A DNA stretch of 64,000 nucleotides, taken from contig BTRK01000005.1 of assembly GCA_036245805.1 (NCBI GenBank), positions 38,111,469 to 38,175,468 of the forward strand. The letters run 5' to 3'. The notes under the pieces are model-generated. The model was not told the origin of the DNA, did no database searches, and saw only the letters and a list, made by a program, of their open reading frames with translations. The position numbers and the translations under genes were made by a program. The DNA is from Pristionchus mayeri (taxonomy: Eukaryota > Nematoda > Chromadorea > Rhabditida > Neodiplogasteridae). This document shows, in pieces, positions 22,627 through 34,500 of this stretch. Positions within the stretch are counted from its first letter, which is position 1. The number at the start of each line of letters is the position of its first letter.

Positions 22627-25600
22627 ATGAAGCCTCGCTTGCCTCTCCTCGTCTTTCCTCCGGGCGCCTTTTCCATGTGCTTCAAGGAGGAACTCGCAAA
22701 ATTTCGTCGTCGTCCGGATGCTTCCCCTCGCCAGGTAAGTCATAATTAATGAATCGCCACTTCTTCGATATTTGGCCGCATCCCCCCACTTCCTCCCTAC
22801 CTCTCTAGGCATATTTCCCTGATTTTCGGTCACAAAACCCCTCTGCGATGGGTAGGTAATGAGCAGTTTTAGAAGACGGGGTGGGACAAAGATCGTAGAA
22901 GTGACAATTGATCTGTATTGTAATCGCAATTAGAGAATATTAGGCAAGTACGTTGGATCGGGCGCATGCACGTGTATTGCTCATGAAATAACTCACCATC
23001 ACCTGTGCCAACACTGTTCAGGTCATCGACTTCTACGAGTGCAAGATTCTCTGCGCCAAGTCCGCTACATGTCAAGCGTTCGCATTTGACCAGAAATTAT
23101 CGGCGTGTGCGCTCCTCCAAGGACCTACCACTAATCTGGGATGCACGGAAAAGATCGACGAGTGGCTGAAGGTGCTGGCGGATGCGGATTGCCCGATCAT
23201 TCCGCCCATCCCAATCGACGAAATGACGCGGCGAGACCCGAGAATACCGGAAGGAACGCTCTTTGAGCCTCCTCGCAACAGAAGCAGCAGGGCCAACGTA
23301 CACGAACCCATTTGTGGACCCGGGATCAAGGTAAACCTGAAATGATAGGAATGTGTTGGTAGGAAATTGTCTCCTCAGCATGAACACCGTTCATGGTTTT
23401 GATTGCGCGCTCGGAATCGAAAATATCCTTAGAAATGGTATACGTTCGTCTCAGGGAAAGTGACAGCATCCCACCAGTGTATCGATCGAAACTCTGATTC
23501 AATCGCGCGCATTCAAATTCGGCTCGTATGAGAACGATGACGTCATAACGGCTTTGATCTATCAAAGGATGCATGACGTCATATCATCCAGCCTAGTGCC
23601 GCACATTCAGGTGATCGACGCCTTCCTGTCCGACGGCACCCATCGCACCATCCAGAGCGATTGGACAACGCAGCTTTGGTGATTAACGCTGCATTAGGGT
23701 TCCGTAAATTGGGCGTATTAGGCATATTTTGAATCATGCTTATATATGACGGCGGTCGTGTAAGAATCGAGCAATGTCTGGCACATCGATTTTTCGAAAA
23801 TTTGTGGAAAGGGGTCCTCGAGGGTGCTGATCATCGTTGTCAACTTCATTTTGCTCCATCTCGATCGATAGATCCAGGCTGCACGTAGGCTGCATCTACC
23901 TTTCCCTACATAACTCAACAACCGATTGAGGAATCAACTTGAAATTTTCATAGTAGTATAATAATATACATACGATTATGCTAACACTATATTAACATAT
24001 GTTGTCTTATGGTAACATTTGGAAAAAGCGGTTCTCGAATATAAGGCAAAAATCAAAAACGTGAACTACACTGGGAGATGCGCCTTGTTTCGAGGGGTAA
24101 TAGGTTTAAGTTCCGTGTTTTTATCACAGGTATCACGATTCGGTGAAGCGAAACGTGCCCCTTCGCAAACAATTTTTTTCAAACCCATTTAAAATCGATC
24201 AAATTATAATGTTAAGTTATTCTAGGGACAAGATTACGAATGAACAAGGTCATTTATCCCAGAGCCGGATTATAGGTATTTCCCGGTTCCAAAACCGGCT
24301 AAACTGTATTTCAGCTCCCAGATGAGCTACAGGGATGGTACGGTGAGCAAAATGCGCGGAAAAATACGGCAATCAACTTTTCTGTTGAGTATAATTTTCA
24401 AAACGTTCTTCCTAATATTATTTGTAAAACTTTCAGTATTCCTGACATTCTCTCCGAATTACTTCACAATTGCCAATTCTGCAGTCTTTCTATCTTTCTA
24501 TCTCCAAAAACGCGAAATCGAAGGGTCGCAAAAAGTTAAAATTCGAATTCTCAACAGGTTATGTTCGAACCATCCTTATTTGTGTACAAACAATAAATTC
24601 GAATGAGATTTGTGCTGAAAACACTTTTATTATAGTCGTATTGATAGTTTGCAAATATTTAATTTTGCAAAATTCGAAATTTTCATAAATTTTGGAATCT
24701 CTCTTGTTACAGAGTTCAGTGTCGTTTTGAACATCTATAGGTTCAAAATATATTTATCCGATTGAATTTCATAGATTCGAGCAAAATTAACTGAGAATTC
24801 GAACTTTTTGCGACCCTTCGATTTCGCGTTTTTGGAGATAGAAAGATAGAAAGACTGCAGAATTGGCAATTGTGAAGTAATTCGGAGAGAATGTCAGGAA
24901 TACTGAAAGTTTTACAAATAATATTAGGAAGAACGTTTTGAAAATTATACTCAACAGAAAAGTTGATTGCCGTATTTTTCCGCGCATTTTGCTCACCGTA
25001 CCATCCCTGTAGCTCATCTGGGCGCTGAAATACAGTATAGCCGATTTTGGAACCGGAAAATACCTATAATCCGGCTCTGGGACAAATGACCTTGTTCATT
25101 CGTAATCTTTTCCCTAGAATAACTTAACATTATAATTTGATCGATTTTAAATTAGTTTGAAAAAATTGTTCGTGGCTTCCTCCACTGGCTCGTGATACCT
25201 GTGTTATGTTACATATCTTTTTACACGTCATTTATGGACATTTCGCAGCGCTCTCTCCACAAAGAGTGATGAATGAGGGTATGTTTCACTCTGAAATGAA
25301 TTCTCCACGTCCCTCGCCAGGCAAAAATTGGATCTGAGGTAAACATCAGAGTGAAACATATCCTCATTCGCCACTCTTTGTGCAGAGAGCGCTGTAGAAT
25401 GTCCATAAATTATGTAGAAAAATACATGTAACATAAACACGCGGAACTCAAACCTCTTACCCTGTACAGGAAACATGATCCTCGACACAAAGAGCATCTC
25501 CCTGTATAGTTCACGTTTTTGGTTTCTGCCTTATATTCGAGAACCGCTTTTTCCAAATGTTACCATAAGACAACATATGTTAAAATAGTGTTAGCATAAT

Positions 25601-26580
25601 CGTATGTATCTTATTGTACTACTATGAAAATTTCAAGTTGATTCCTCAATCGGTTGTTGAGTTATGTAGGGAAAGGTAGATGTAGCCTACGTGCAGCCTG
25701 GCTCTATCGATAGAGTTGGAGCAAAATCAAGTTGACCACGATGATCAGCACCCTCGAGAACCCCTTTCCACAAATTCTCGAAAAATCTATGTGCCATGTC
25801 CTTCAGGTCATTGCTCGATTCTTACGCGACCGCCGTCATATGCATCAAGTAAATATATGAACTATATATTTCACTTGAAACATACCTGAAAATGATGCAA
25901 AATTTGCCCAAGACGCCCAATTGGGAGAACCCTACTCTGTATGATATTGCATACTAGTCCGGCTGCCCTCCGCTTTCGGCGGGGGGCCCCGTCCTAGCGG
26001 AGTAGGTTTCGCAATCACTCGTTTCGCAACTTGTTGACGCGCGATCCCTATCCCTTCACATTTCGTAATCATTTCGCAACTGTTTCGCAATCCGGTCAAA
26101 CGGAAAGCTGCGCTTTATATACAGGTATAGATGATTATTGTTAATTTCAGGTGGGATGGTCGTCTGGGGACCTGGATGCTCACTCTCACTTATCCAACAT
26201 TTGCCATCACCCATCTCCGATCTGCTCGCTGCTACGCGACCGACCTCTCCAATCCTACAGTAGTCAATGCCAGTGTATGCCCGTCATTAACTTCCAAAGC
26301 ATGGACTACCTTTGCGCAGTTTCGCGAAAATGCTCGATTGAATAATTCGGTACCATGTCCCAACTCCCAACTCATCCTCTACAAGCCCCTCGGATACTGC
26401 GACTATATGGTGGCCTCCCAAGCTTTTGTCACTTGTATCTTCGGGACCCCGTTTCTGATCGGACCGGTATTCGGGTACACCCAAGTCCAGCAGATATTCT
26501 TCGTCGCTTGTTATGCAAGCCAGGTTCCCATCTCGAATGTGTGCGTGTATGCAGTTACATACAACCGAATGCCCACTTGA
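22627..26580 (+). CDS. Cysteine-containing PAN/apple-like secreted protein
   Basis: Exons 22627-22734, 23022-23330, 23611-23678, 26151-26274 and 26320 to TGA at 26,578-26,580 join in phase. Exon 2 holds a PAN/apple-like pattern: FYECKILCAKSATCQAFAFD, then SACALLQG and LGCTEKIDEW, i.e. paired cysteines with a CxAFxFD core. Later exons read WWDGRLGTWMLTLTYP and SVPCPNSQLILYKPLGYC. A 57-bp in-frame stretch inside the last exon has GT...CAG ends and may be a retained intron. Exon 1 (start MKPRLPLLVFPPGAF) is least certain because it directly follows repeats. The intron between exons 3 and 4 is 2.5 kb because of a foldback element. Role unknown, likely extracellular. Confidence 0.55.
23519..23602. 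repeat. MITE, CACTAGGTCGGATGA family
   Basis: Left GGCTCGTATGAGAACGATGA and right TCATATCATCCAGCCTAGTG, inverted, with an internal ATGACGTCAT pair. It lies in intron 2 of the PAN-like gene, 8 bases before exon 3. Confidence 0.55.
23690..25937. mobile_element. Large foldback element (2.2 kb) in intron of PAN-like gene
   Basis: The outer ends read TTAGGGTTCCG...AATTGGGCG and its complement. Then GACGGCGGTCGTG / ACGCGACCGCCGTC, the ACGATGATCAGCACCCTCGAG block, and inner arms GAGCTACAGGGATGGTACGG / complement. Arms of about 1.0-1.1 kb meet near 24,740. The 7.5-8.9 kb element shares the outer-arm words. The right arm is longer because another palindrome (25,203-25,437) has entered it. Mirror-image ORFs at 24,322-24,606 and 24,787-25,017 are artefacts. 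Confidence 0.78.
25203..25437. mobile_element. Nested palindrome within foldback arm
   Basis: TGTTATGTTACAT at the left and ATGTAACATAAACA at the right. Arms continue with TTTATGGACATT, AGCGCTCTCTCCACAAAGAG and TATGTTTCACTCTGA, each answered by its complement. The centre is near 25,320. It interrupts the right arm of the surrounding foldback, so it is younger. Confidence 0.7.
25938..26130. other. GC-rich intronic remainder
   Basis: Rest of the large intron of the PAN-like gene. It contains a short inverted word pair, GCCCTCCGC / GGCGGGGGGC, and TTTCGCAA words repeated several times. No exon seen. Confidence 0.35.
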
Positions 26581-27300
26581 ATACGAATTATCTTGATGTA
26601 GTGTATTTCTTGCGCACTATCCACAATTCACTTAGATACAATGATAAAGTAAGTGAGTACTCTAATTTTCTGATTTAATGCTTGAGTCTGGAAATGCATA
26701 TGAATGTAATTTGCAGCCGTGATTTCGATAGATAACTTCGATTGTGTTTTCTGAAATAAAATAAGCAGCGACACATGTCTATTCGCACAAGATTGTGCGA
26801 CGATTGAATTGCAAATGTGTTCCCTAATTATCGCTCGAACTCGACGAATAGAGTGCGAAATTCAGGCAATTGTCTCATAATTTCCGCATTGTTTGAGAAT
26901 TTGCAGAATAAAGGGAAAATTATCCTGCTATTAAGTTCTAGTCTAACCAACATGTAATATCGTTTCACGAACTCGTAGCGATTGCATACAAAGCGTCGTT
27001 TTCTGCATGCACTACACAATTTGTGTACATTGGAGATGATAATAGGTTGAAGTTATAGTTGTATAGTTGTCCTCACTCTAAAAGTAGTGATAAGAATGTG
27101 GTGAACTGTTCTCTTTCCTGTTGATATGATCTCCATTCGCTACGATTCTGCAGTTATTTGTTATCGCGTTGTTGAGGTCATCGAATGTTTTGAATTTCTC
27201 GCAATTTCTTATCATTTCCAATTGAAATTTCACGATTTAGCTTATTTATTTATTGCGAAGTAAACAGATCAAGCTCCGATATCTGTTGATAGATTTCCGA
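26581..27300. other. Duplicated upstream block of microprotein B
   Basis: No exon seen. Similar to 19,620-20,045 over several hundred bases, as noted there. It ends at the CTTCAG acceptor just before the microprotein start codon. Confidence 0.5.
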
Positions 27301-27313
27301 CTTCAGTTCATGA

Positions 27314-27722
27314 ATGGAGACCTGGATGCTCGTGTCTATTGTCGGCGGTTCCATCGAGGTGAAATATATGTGTCGACACAATATTCTTATTTTAAATTTT
27401 CAGTTCATCATATTCCTAATCGTGCTTGGAATGGCGATTGAGCGACATTGCTTTCGACAGGATAAACTTGATGTGAGCAAATTTACATAATTTATAGAAT
27501 TTTCTCGTTTGAAACACGGATGTTAAATGTGTTTCATCTCCTTCCGGATAAAAAATAGTAGTATTTTTTCGGTTATCATCCGACTGTGATCATCCGACCT
27601 AGTGCCAACTATTGTAGATAGAGAAGATCCGTCGGGAGTCGTTACACAGTACATTTGCTGATGCAGAAAAGGAGACAACAAGTGGATATTTGAATCACGT
27701 GCCCGTTTGTCAGCACTTGTAA
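27314..27722 (+). CDS. Single-pass membrane microprotein B (72 aa)
   Basis: Paralogue of microprotein A. Exons 27314-27358, 27404-27472 and 27618-27722 (TAA) join in phase 0. The ATG lies 7 bases after a CGACTTCAG acceptor. Exon 1 reads METWMLVSIVGGSIE, exon 2 starts FIIFLIVLGMAIERHC, and exon 3 is IEKIRRESLHSTF ending YLNHVPVCQHL. Exon lengths are identical to A. Intron 2 is shorter here (145 against 336 bp) and contains a MITE fragment (27,545-27,607). The conserved parts are the split helix, the ERHC juxtamembrane motif and the C-terminal NHVPVC. Function unknown. Confidence 0.7.
27545..27607. repeat. MITE fragment, CACTAGGTCGGATGA family
   Basis: Right end ATCATCCGACCTAGTGCC is intact, the left end is degraded. 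It lies in intron 2 of microprotein B. Confidence 0.5.
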
Positions 27723-27779
27723 TGAATGATATTTGATGTACTACAATACTAGGTTCTGTGTGAGAATGATACAGCATTT

Positions 27780-28386
27780 ATTTATAGATGAACACGCTAT
27801 TGTGGTGCATGTAAAATTCGCATGTAATTTTATATTGGAAATGGAATTTATATTTCTTTCAATATCTACGCGTTTGAGCTTATTTATCATCAGAAAAACG
27901 AACGTGGAGATTATAGTGTCAAATGGTACAATTGACAGACCAACGGTAAAAAAGAGAGCACTATTCTTCATTCCTCGATATCAACTTGCTCTGCTCTGTA
28001 TTCAACTCATCGTCTTAATCGCCAAAGATGGGAGCCACGCCACCAAAGACAGTACTACTATCAAAGGGGTAATTATGTCAAATGGATCCTTGCGGTGCAA
28101 GGGCGTCGCCTGTGTAATCCCGTACGAGCAAGCGGCTGCAAAGAGTAATTTCAAGTTTGAAATTTCAATTCCGATTCAACATAATAACACTTGTTCTCGA
28201 AGAGACACCTTCGCAGATAATTGTCCTTTACGCTATGTCCTATAAAGAAACATAATTCATATTTTGAAAATATTGTTACAAGACCTTTCACAATAATACT
28301 TACGACACGCCAATCGGTAATTGCAGCGTAGACAATTCCTTGACGTATCGTGAAACTGCTGCAATGCAAAGGTCGAGCAGAGTTGG
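27780..28386 (-). CDS. Possible minus-strand exon of an unrecognised gene
   Basis: At about 28,385-28,300 the minus strand reads PTLLDLCIAAVSRY and continues with VKELSTLQLP before a GTAAG donor. The phrase resembles openings of nematode leucine-rich/F-box-type proteins, but no partner exon could be joined in phase. The foldback element at 28,387 starts immediately upstream and may have cut the gene. The plus-strand ORF at 27,733-28,245 looks non-coding. Confidence 0.28.
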
Positions 28387-29121
28387 GTGGGTATGACAGA
28401 AGCGCAACGACAAAAGCGCAAAGTGCCGAAAACGACAAAAGCGCAAGCGACAAAAGCGCAACGACAAAAGCGCAACTCGAAATATCTTAGTCGAGAGTGG
28501 TGATTCAACTTCGTGGTTTGTGTCAACTAATTACTAATGATTAGCAGTATCTGCCCTGAGGGCTAATTAGTGACGTCACTTTTTCACTTTTTTCGACGTA
28601 TTTCGACGTTCATGGTAAAAAATTGCGATATGAGCTTGTGTTGGATTTAGACAAGGTACCAACGTCCACACAATCTACGTTACCCACAATTTAATTTGTC
28701 GGCTACCGTATCCCCATACACTATAATCAAACTGAAATATGGTTGATAAAAGAGAATCGTTTTCCATCAACTTATGACTATAGGTCAGCTTAATTATGGT
28801 GTATTGGGATACGGTAGCCGACAAATTAAAGACGATGTATCGTAGATTATGTGGGCATTGATACCTCGTCTAGATCCAACACAGCCTTCAATCACATTTT
28901 TTTACCATGAACCCCTATACGTCTGAAAAAAGTGACGTCACTTTTTTCGGTGACGTCACTAATTAGCCCTCAGGGCAGATAGCGTTCATCATTAGTAATT
29001 AATTGGTACCAACCTCGAGTATCTATCACCCCTCTTTACGAAGATATTCCGAGTTGCGCTTTTGTCTTTGCGATTTTTGAAAGCTAGTTGCGCTTTTGTC
29101 GTTGCGCTTCTGTCATACCCC
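28387..29121. mobile_element. Foldback element with 9-bp target duplication (MULE-like)
   Basis: Flanked by direct CAGAGTTGG at 28,378-28,386 and 29,122-29,130. The terminal inverted repeat is GGGTATGACAGAAGCGCAAC, followed by reiterated CGACAAAAGCGCAA. Arms also share CTGCCCTGAGGGCTAATTAG, AGTGACGTCACTTTTT and GGTAGCCGACAAATTAA with their complements. A 9-bp duplication fits Mutator-like elements (family knowledge). No transposase. Confidence 0.75.
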
Positions 29122-29269
29122 CAGAGTTGGTTCTGAAGATTTTTTTTCTCATTTTTCTCATAATTTTTTCTGAAGATTTTTTTCTCATTTTTCTCATATT
29201 TTTTTTCTCTCGGGCGGGAGGTCCACTGGCATATCGGAAAAGCATCACTGAGATGTTCAAATAGCGAAA

Positions 29270-30041
29270 TATGAAAATTATTGCAAATTGGTTTCTCACC
29301 TGTTCCCACTTATTGTCTGCATCGTCATATCTTAGCACAACTAATGCGTCTCCATCAGCATTTTCAACGGATCGAATTGTGTACACATTGTCCCGAGCGG
29401 CGACTAAATGAATTTCAGATGAAGATTGGAAAATGACTTTAGTCATATTTAGTTCGTCATTCGGGTAAACCTTCTCATTGTCCCCTGGTCTAGATATGAA
29501 AGAGTGCGGGAAATGAAGAGACAATTACCCGAATTACGAACTCCTTAAAAAACGAAACTCACAGAAGATGCTATCCGAAGCCCATGTAAAATTATCGTCG
29601 CAAATTAGTCTTGTCCAAAGCCTCGATAAATCCCACTAGGCCGTAAAAATATCAAATTGATTACCAGATTCTCTTGACAATGAATTGCCAAATGGGCTCC
29701 CTCTGGCAAATGCATGTATTTTGCCTCCAGCCTGAAGCATTCGGTATCCATGATATGGTAACAGTCGATTCTGGAAGGAAAATGTGTTTGCGATATCGCT
29801 TTTTTAATGTCAATATTTCTCAGGCTCCTTTTTTCTTCGCACATCACCGAAGCGTTTTGATCACCTCATCGTCCTTTATGGTAGCTGAGCGTGACCACAC
29901 AAGCGTCTCCAAATCCAGCTCACACATATAACGAATATTATCCACCATTCCAGCTTTTTCAACGTCTTCGAATGGAACAGAAAAACTGTCATCGATAATC
30001 ATCACGTATTTGGTAATTTCACCACAATCTGAAAAGTAATT
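29270..30041 (-). CDS. Unrecognised protein, three exons (C-terminal piece?)
   Basis: Minus-strand exons: about 30,033-29,848 (CGEITKYVMIIDDSFSVPFE, then EVIKTL); about 29,782-29,670, joined in phase (RIDCYHIMDTECFRLEAKY, HCQENL); and about 29,484-29,299 (KVYPNDELNMTKVIFQSSSE, LRYDDADNKWEQ). The last join is not in phase, so an exon may be missing. Downstream lies the foldback at 28,387-29,121. The first exon has a nearly identical copy at 50,101-50,338. I do not recognise the family. It may be the 3' part of the gene whose 5' exons lie at 50.4-51.1 kb. Confidence 0.45.
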
Positions 30042-30064
30042 ACTATGTAGAAAAAAAACAAAAT

Positions 30065-30117
30065 GTCTGTCTGTCAGTTCGTCTGTTTGTTTGTTTGTTT
30101 GTTTGTCTGTCTGTCAC
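30065..30117. repeat. GTCT/GTTT microsatellite
   Basis: Runs of GTCTGTCTGTCA and GTTTGTTTGTTTG over about 50 bp, immediately upstream (in + coordinates) of the minisatellite. Confidence 0.8.
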
Positions 30118-30246
30118 ACTCGTTTTTCGCGAATAACTCAGCTCAAACTCATCGTAGAAGGCTAAGTCCTGGACCAAACGAACCCTCTTGGCGTGCCATT
30201 TCAAATTCTATATCGATTGCATCATCATGACGCAACACTGTGAGTA

Positions 30247-31090
30247 CTTTCAAAATTTGGCATTACATCATCATTATGCAATATGATGCAATAATAGTTT
30301 TTTGGCCATAAATCGCTTCAAAGTGGTCGTCCAGACCTCGGACCTTGACCATTCGACTCCCCAGAGCCAGCTCTTTCAAAATTTGGCATCATGTCATCAT
30401 TATGCAACATGATGCAATAATCGCAGTTTTGGCCATAAATCGCTTCAAAGTGGTCGTCCAGACCTCGGACCTTGACCATTCGACTCCCCAGAGCCAGCTC
30501 TTTCAAAATTTGGTATTACGTCATCATTATGCAACATGATGCAATAATCATTTTTTGGCCATAAATCGCTTCAAAGTGGTCGTCCAGACCTCGGACCTTG
30601 ACCATTCGACTCCCCAGAGCCAGCTCTTTCAAAATTTGGTATTACGTCATCATTATGCAACATGATGCAATAATCATTTTTTGGCCATAAATCGCTTCAA
30701 AGTGGTCGTCCAGACCTCGGACCTTGACCATTCGACTCACCAGAGTCAGCTCTTTCAAAATTTAATATTGCATCATCATTATGCAACATGATGCGATAAT
30801 CGCAGTTTTGGCCATAAATCGCTTCAAAGTGGTCGCCCAGACCCCGGACCTTGACCATTCGACTCCCCAGAGCCAGCTCTTTCAAAATTTGGCATCACGT
30901 CATCATTATGCAACATGATGCAATAATCGCAGTTTTGGCCATAAATCGCTTCAAAGTGGTCGCCCAGACCCCGGACCTTGACCATTCGACTCCCCAGAGC
31001 CAGCTCTTTCAAAATTTGGCATTACATCATCATTATGCAATATGATGCAATAATCGTTTTTTGGCCATAAGTCGCTTCAAAGTGGCGAAG
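30247..31090. repeat. Minisatellite, ~127-bp unit, about 6.5 copies
   Basis: The phrase CTCTTTCAAAATTTGG recurs at about 30,247, 30,372, 30,500, 30,625, 30,751, 30,879 and 31,006, spaced 125-128 bp. Each unit also has TGCAACATGATGCAATAATC, TTGGCCATAAATCGCTTCAA, GACCTCGGACCTTGACC and ATTCGACTCCCCAGAGCC. Units differ at few sites, so the array is young or homogenised. Short ORFs within it are by-products of the repeat. Confidence 0.9.
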
Positions 31091-31400
31091 CCCCATTCCA
31101 ACTTTTTCGGATCGCCCGAGGCCTCACGAGCCTTTTAGAACGTTTTAAGCAGGCTCTCATCAGTCGCTTACAATATATTTCCTTGCATAAAACTGGTACC
31201 AAACGTGGTTGACTGAAATTCCTTGCGGAATTTATTCAAAAATGCTTCCCAACCTGCTCTCACTCCCCGCAGCGTGAGCGTTGTGAAAGGCTCGTGAGGC
31301 CTCGGGCGATCCGAAAAAGTTGGAATGGGGCTTCGCCCCATTCCAACTTTCTCGGATCGCCCGAGGCCTCACGAGCCTTTTACAACGTTTTAAGCAGGCT
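31083..31400. repeat. Inverted/direct triple of a GGCCTCACGAGCC block
   Basis: The block CCATTCCAACTTTTTCGGAT, CGCCCGAGGCCTCACGAGCC occurs forward at about 31,090, inverted at about 31,282-31,325, and forward again at about 31,338-31,380. GGGGCTTCGCCCC forms a perfect hairpin between the last two. It overlaps the 3' end of the USP-like pseudogene. Confidence 0.65.
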
Positions 31401-31599
31401 TTTAAGCAAGCAGCAGGCAAAACCAGTCGTGCACAACATTTATCCTTATCACACAACCCCGCGAACCACGTAGCGACCGAAGGTCGCTTGTTTAATCTCG
31501 TCTCCGAACGATTTAATTCTGTCCCAAATTTACTGGTCTCAGCTTTCTGCAGTCGATCGACGATTCTAGTCGTAGTCGGGTTTATCTTCTGCGTTACTT

Positions 31600-34500
31600 G
31601 AAAGAGTATTCCACGAACTCCAGGCATTGCAGTCGTATTATCCTCGCATATTCGTGAGTAATCTCTCCCAATCGATTTAGTAGGCAGTATTGCGTCATCA
31701 TGAAGGTACCACTCGCCATTTGCCTCCATCGTGTATGTCACAAAATGGCCTCCTTACCAATCCTCGCGCGACATGTACACATGAGTCATGATGGCCATGG
31801 CCTTCCATTCTTTACCTATAATTAAAAAAATCATATTTTACTCAGTTTCAACACTTGTCAACGCGAAATATGTTAGGAAAATTAAACCCACCGAACAATG
31901 TACACTTGTTGAGATTGCAATTCACAGAAAGTTGCCAATCTCTCCGGATGTAATCTCCGTCTTCACCTTGATGGAATATGTCGAAAAGGATGCATATGTG
32001 CTCGCTCTCTTCATGCACCCGAGTGATCTTCATTCTATAAAAAAATATTGCATGTTGTAATTAATATGCCCATTTCATAAAAGACTCGCCTCGTGAATTG
32101 AGATTTGTCATATGAGTGACTATCTGAGTGGATTAAGCATGTGTCGTACAACGAAAAATAAAGTCTCAATTTGAAGATTGTTCTAGGGGTAACTTTTCAC
32201 GTAGAGTTCGAAAATCTACCTTAGAAAGCCGTATCTCTGACTCCTCATTTCCTGTGTCGCGCTGTACCTGGGTGGTCGGTTTTTGTAACTTTTGAACGAC
32301 TCATCCAAACTCCATAAATGTATAGTGATTCTGAAATATCTCGACGAAATAAACATTTTTACTGTTAGAAGTGAAGAGCTAACTCATCTGCGAAAAAAAA
32401 TTTAGGCCTTTTGAATTCTCAAAATTGGTGCCTTGACACCTTACCCTCTGAATGCTCTTTTTTGAACATGTTCATTGGATTCCACGTGAAAAGTTACCCC
32501 TAGGTGCACCTTTTCGCTCCAAAAGAGCGGGATGCATGGGGTTTCCCGCTTTGAGGGGAACGAAGTTATGTAAAATCTCAGCATAAATATGTATTTTTCA
32601 GGCAAATCATAGTGATTTAAAATCACCACTGAACAAATATTTACTATTCAAGAATGTAGAAGTATGATTACGCTTGAAAATGCGGAGTTTCGCTCATCTT
32701 CGAAAAATCTCCATTTTGAACGTTGCTAACTTTAAAAATACAGTCGAAATCTCGCAAGTTCAAAGTAATTCGTATAATATGTACCGACCTAAATGAGAAA
32801 AATTTGCATACAGGCTCCCACACAATGTGATTTTTGAAATATTATTGAAAGAAAATGCGATTTTAAAGGTTCCGTGTAAGAAATAAATTCTATTTCGGAA
32901 GCATTTTCGTAAAATTTTGAGAAATTTTTGCGTATTAATATTTTTGAACACGAGTTTTATCGATTGGCATTGATCAGACTGGTTTTTCCGTTGTCTTACA
33001 AATTTCGATTTGCATATGATAAAATTTTTGATATTTTTTGGATCGTTGAAATTTGAAATAACGAACACGTTTTCCAATCACCTTATATGCCTACATTGTT
33101 TTAGGACTAGTCGAATCCCCTCGAAAGTACATATTGATTTTTCATAAATTATTTTTACGCACTCTCAAAACAGCGTTTCCATGCAATAATATTTCAACAA
33201 TCACAATGTGTGGGAGCCTCTGTACAACTTAGTATGATTAAGGTCGGTACATATTATACGAATTACTTTGAACTTACGAGATTTCAATTGTATTTTTAAA
33301 GTTAGCAACGTTCAAAATGGAGATTTGTCGAAGATGAAAAAATCGATTTTTAAGAATGAGCGAAACTCCGCAATTCCAAGCGTAATCATACTTGTGCATT
33401 CTTGAATAGTAAATATTTGTTCAATAGTGATCTGAAATCACTATAGTTTGGCTGAAAAATACATAATTATACTGAGATTTTACATAACTTCGTTTCCCTC
33501 GAAGCGGGAAACCCCATGCATCCCGCTCTTTTGGAGCGAAAAGATACACCTAGGGGTGACTTTTCACGTGGAATCCAATGAACATGTTAAAAAAGGGGCA
33601 TTCCGAGGGTAAGGTGTCAAGGCATCAATTTTGAGAATTCAAATGACCTAAACTTTTTTCACAGATGAGTTAGCTCTTCACTTTTAACAGTAAAAATGCT
33701 TATTTTGTCGAGATATTTCAGAATCACTATATATTTATGGAGTTTGGATGAGCCGTTCAAAAGTTACAAAAACCGACCACCCAGGTATAGCGCGACACAG
33801 GAAATGAGGGGTCAGAGATACGGCTTTCTAAAATAGATTTTCGAACTCTACGTGAAAAGTTACCCCTAGAACAATCTTCAAATTGAGACTTTATTTTTCA
33901 TTGTACGGCACATAGGTGAAATTGCTCAGTTCTCTCAGATAGTCACTCATATACACATTGACAATGTTGATCGTTGTGGACGACCTGTTCATCACGCGCT
34001 TTACAACAACATGAACAGCAGGTAGAACAATGTCAAGTACTGCCAGCTACACCTCCTTTGGGAGTATCATCGATACCATTCCCGAGAAGCAACTCCAGGT
34101 CAACTGCCTAAAGGTGAATTATGATAATGTAATTTTTCTAAAGTGAAGCTAAAGAGAAATTTATTAAAAAGTTTACCTCGCCGTCATCAGCAATTCGGTA
34201 ACAGTAATACGGCTGAACCGGACCAGACAAAATTTGTTTCTGAAACATAAGCGAGTTGTTTCAAATATATGATAAGGCATACAGTTTTCAAAGAAAATTA
34301 TGAATCACTGCAAGGCACCCATCTACACAACTCCACATTTTTGTTCGCACACCGGCACTCCACTGTGGTGCTCACTCCCATTGGAGTAGTAATAGCTTGA
34401 GGGAGAAGTGACAAGATGTTTTGCAGGACTTTGCACGCATCCTGATTGGTTGTTTCAAAGTCATTTCCCAATGACGGAATTGCATCAGGCAGAGCTCCTC

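Noticed and set aside
24322..25017. Matching ORFs on + and - strands
   Set aside because: Same cause: two arms of the 23.7-25.9 kb foldback.
30318..31045. Several 62-64-residue ORFs on both strands
   Set aside because: Copies of the minisatellite unit; open only because the unit lacks stops in those frames.
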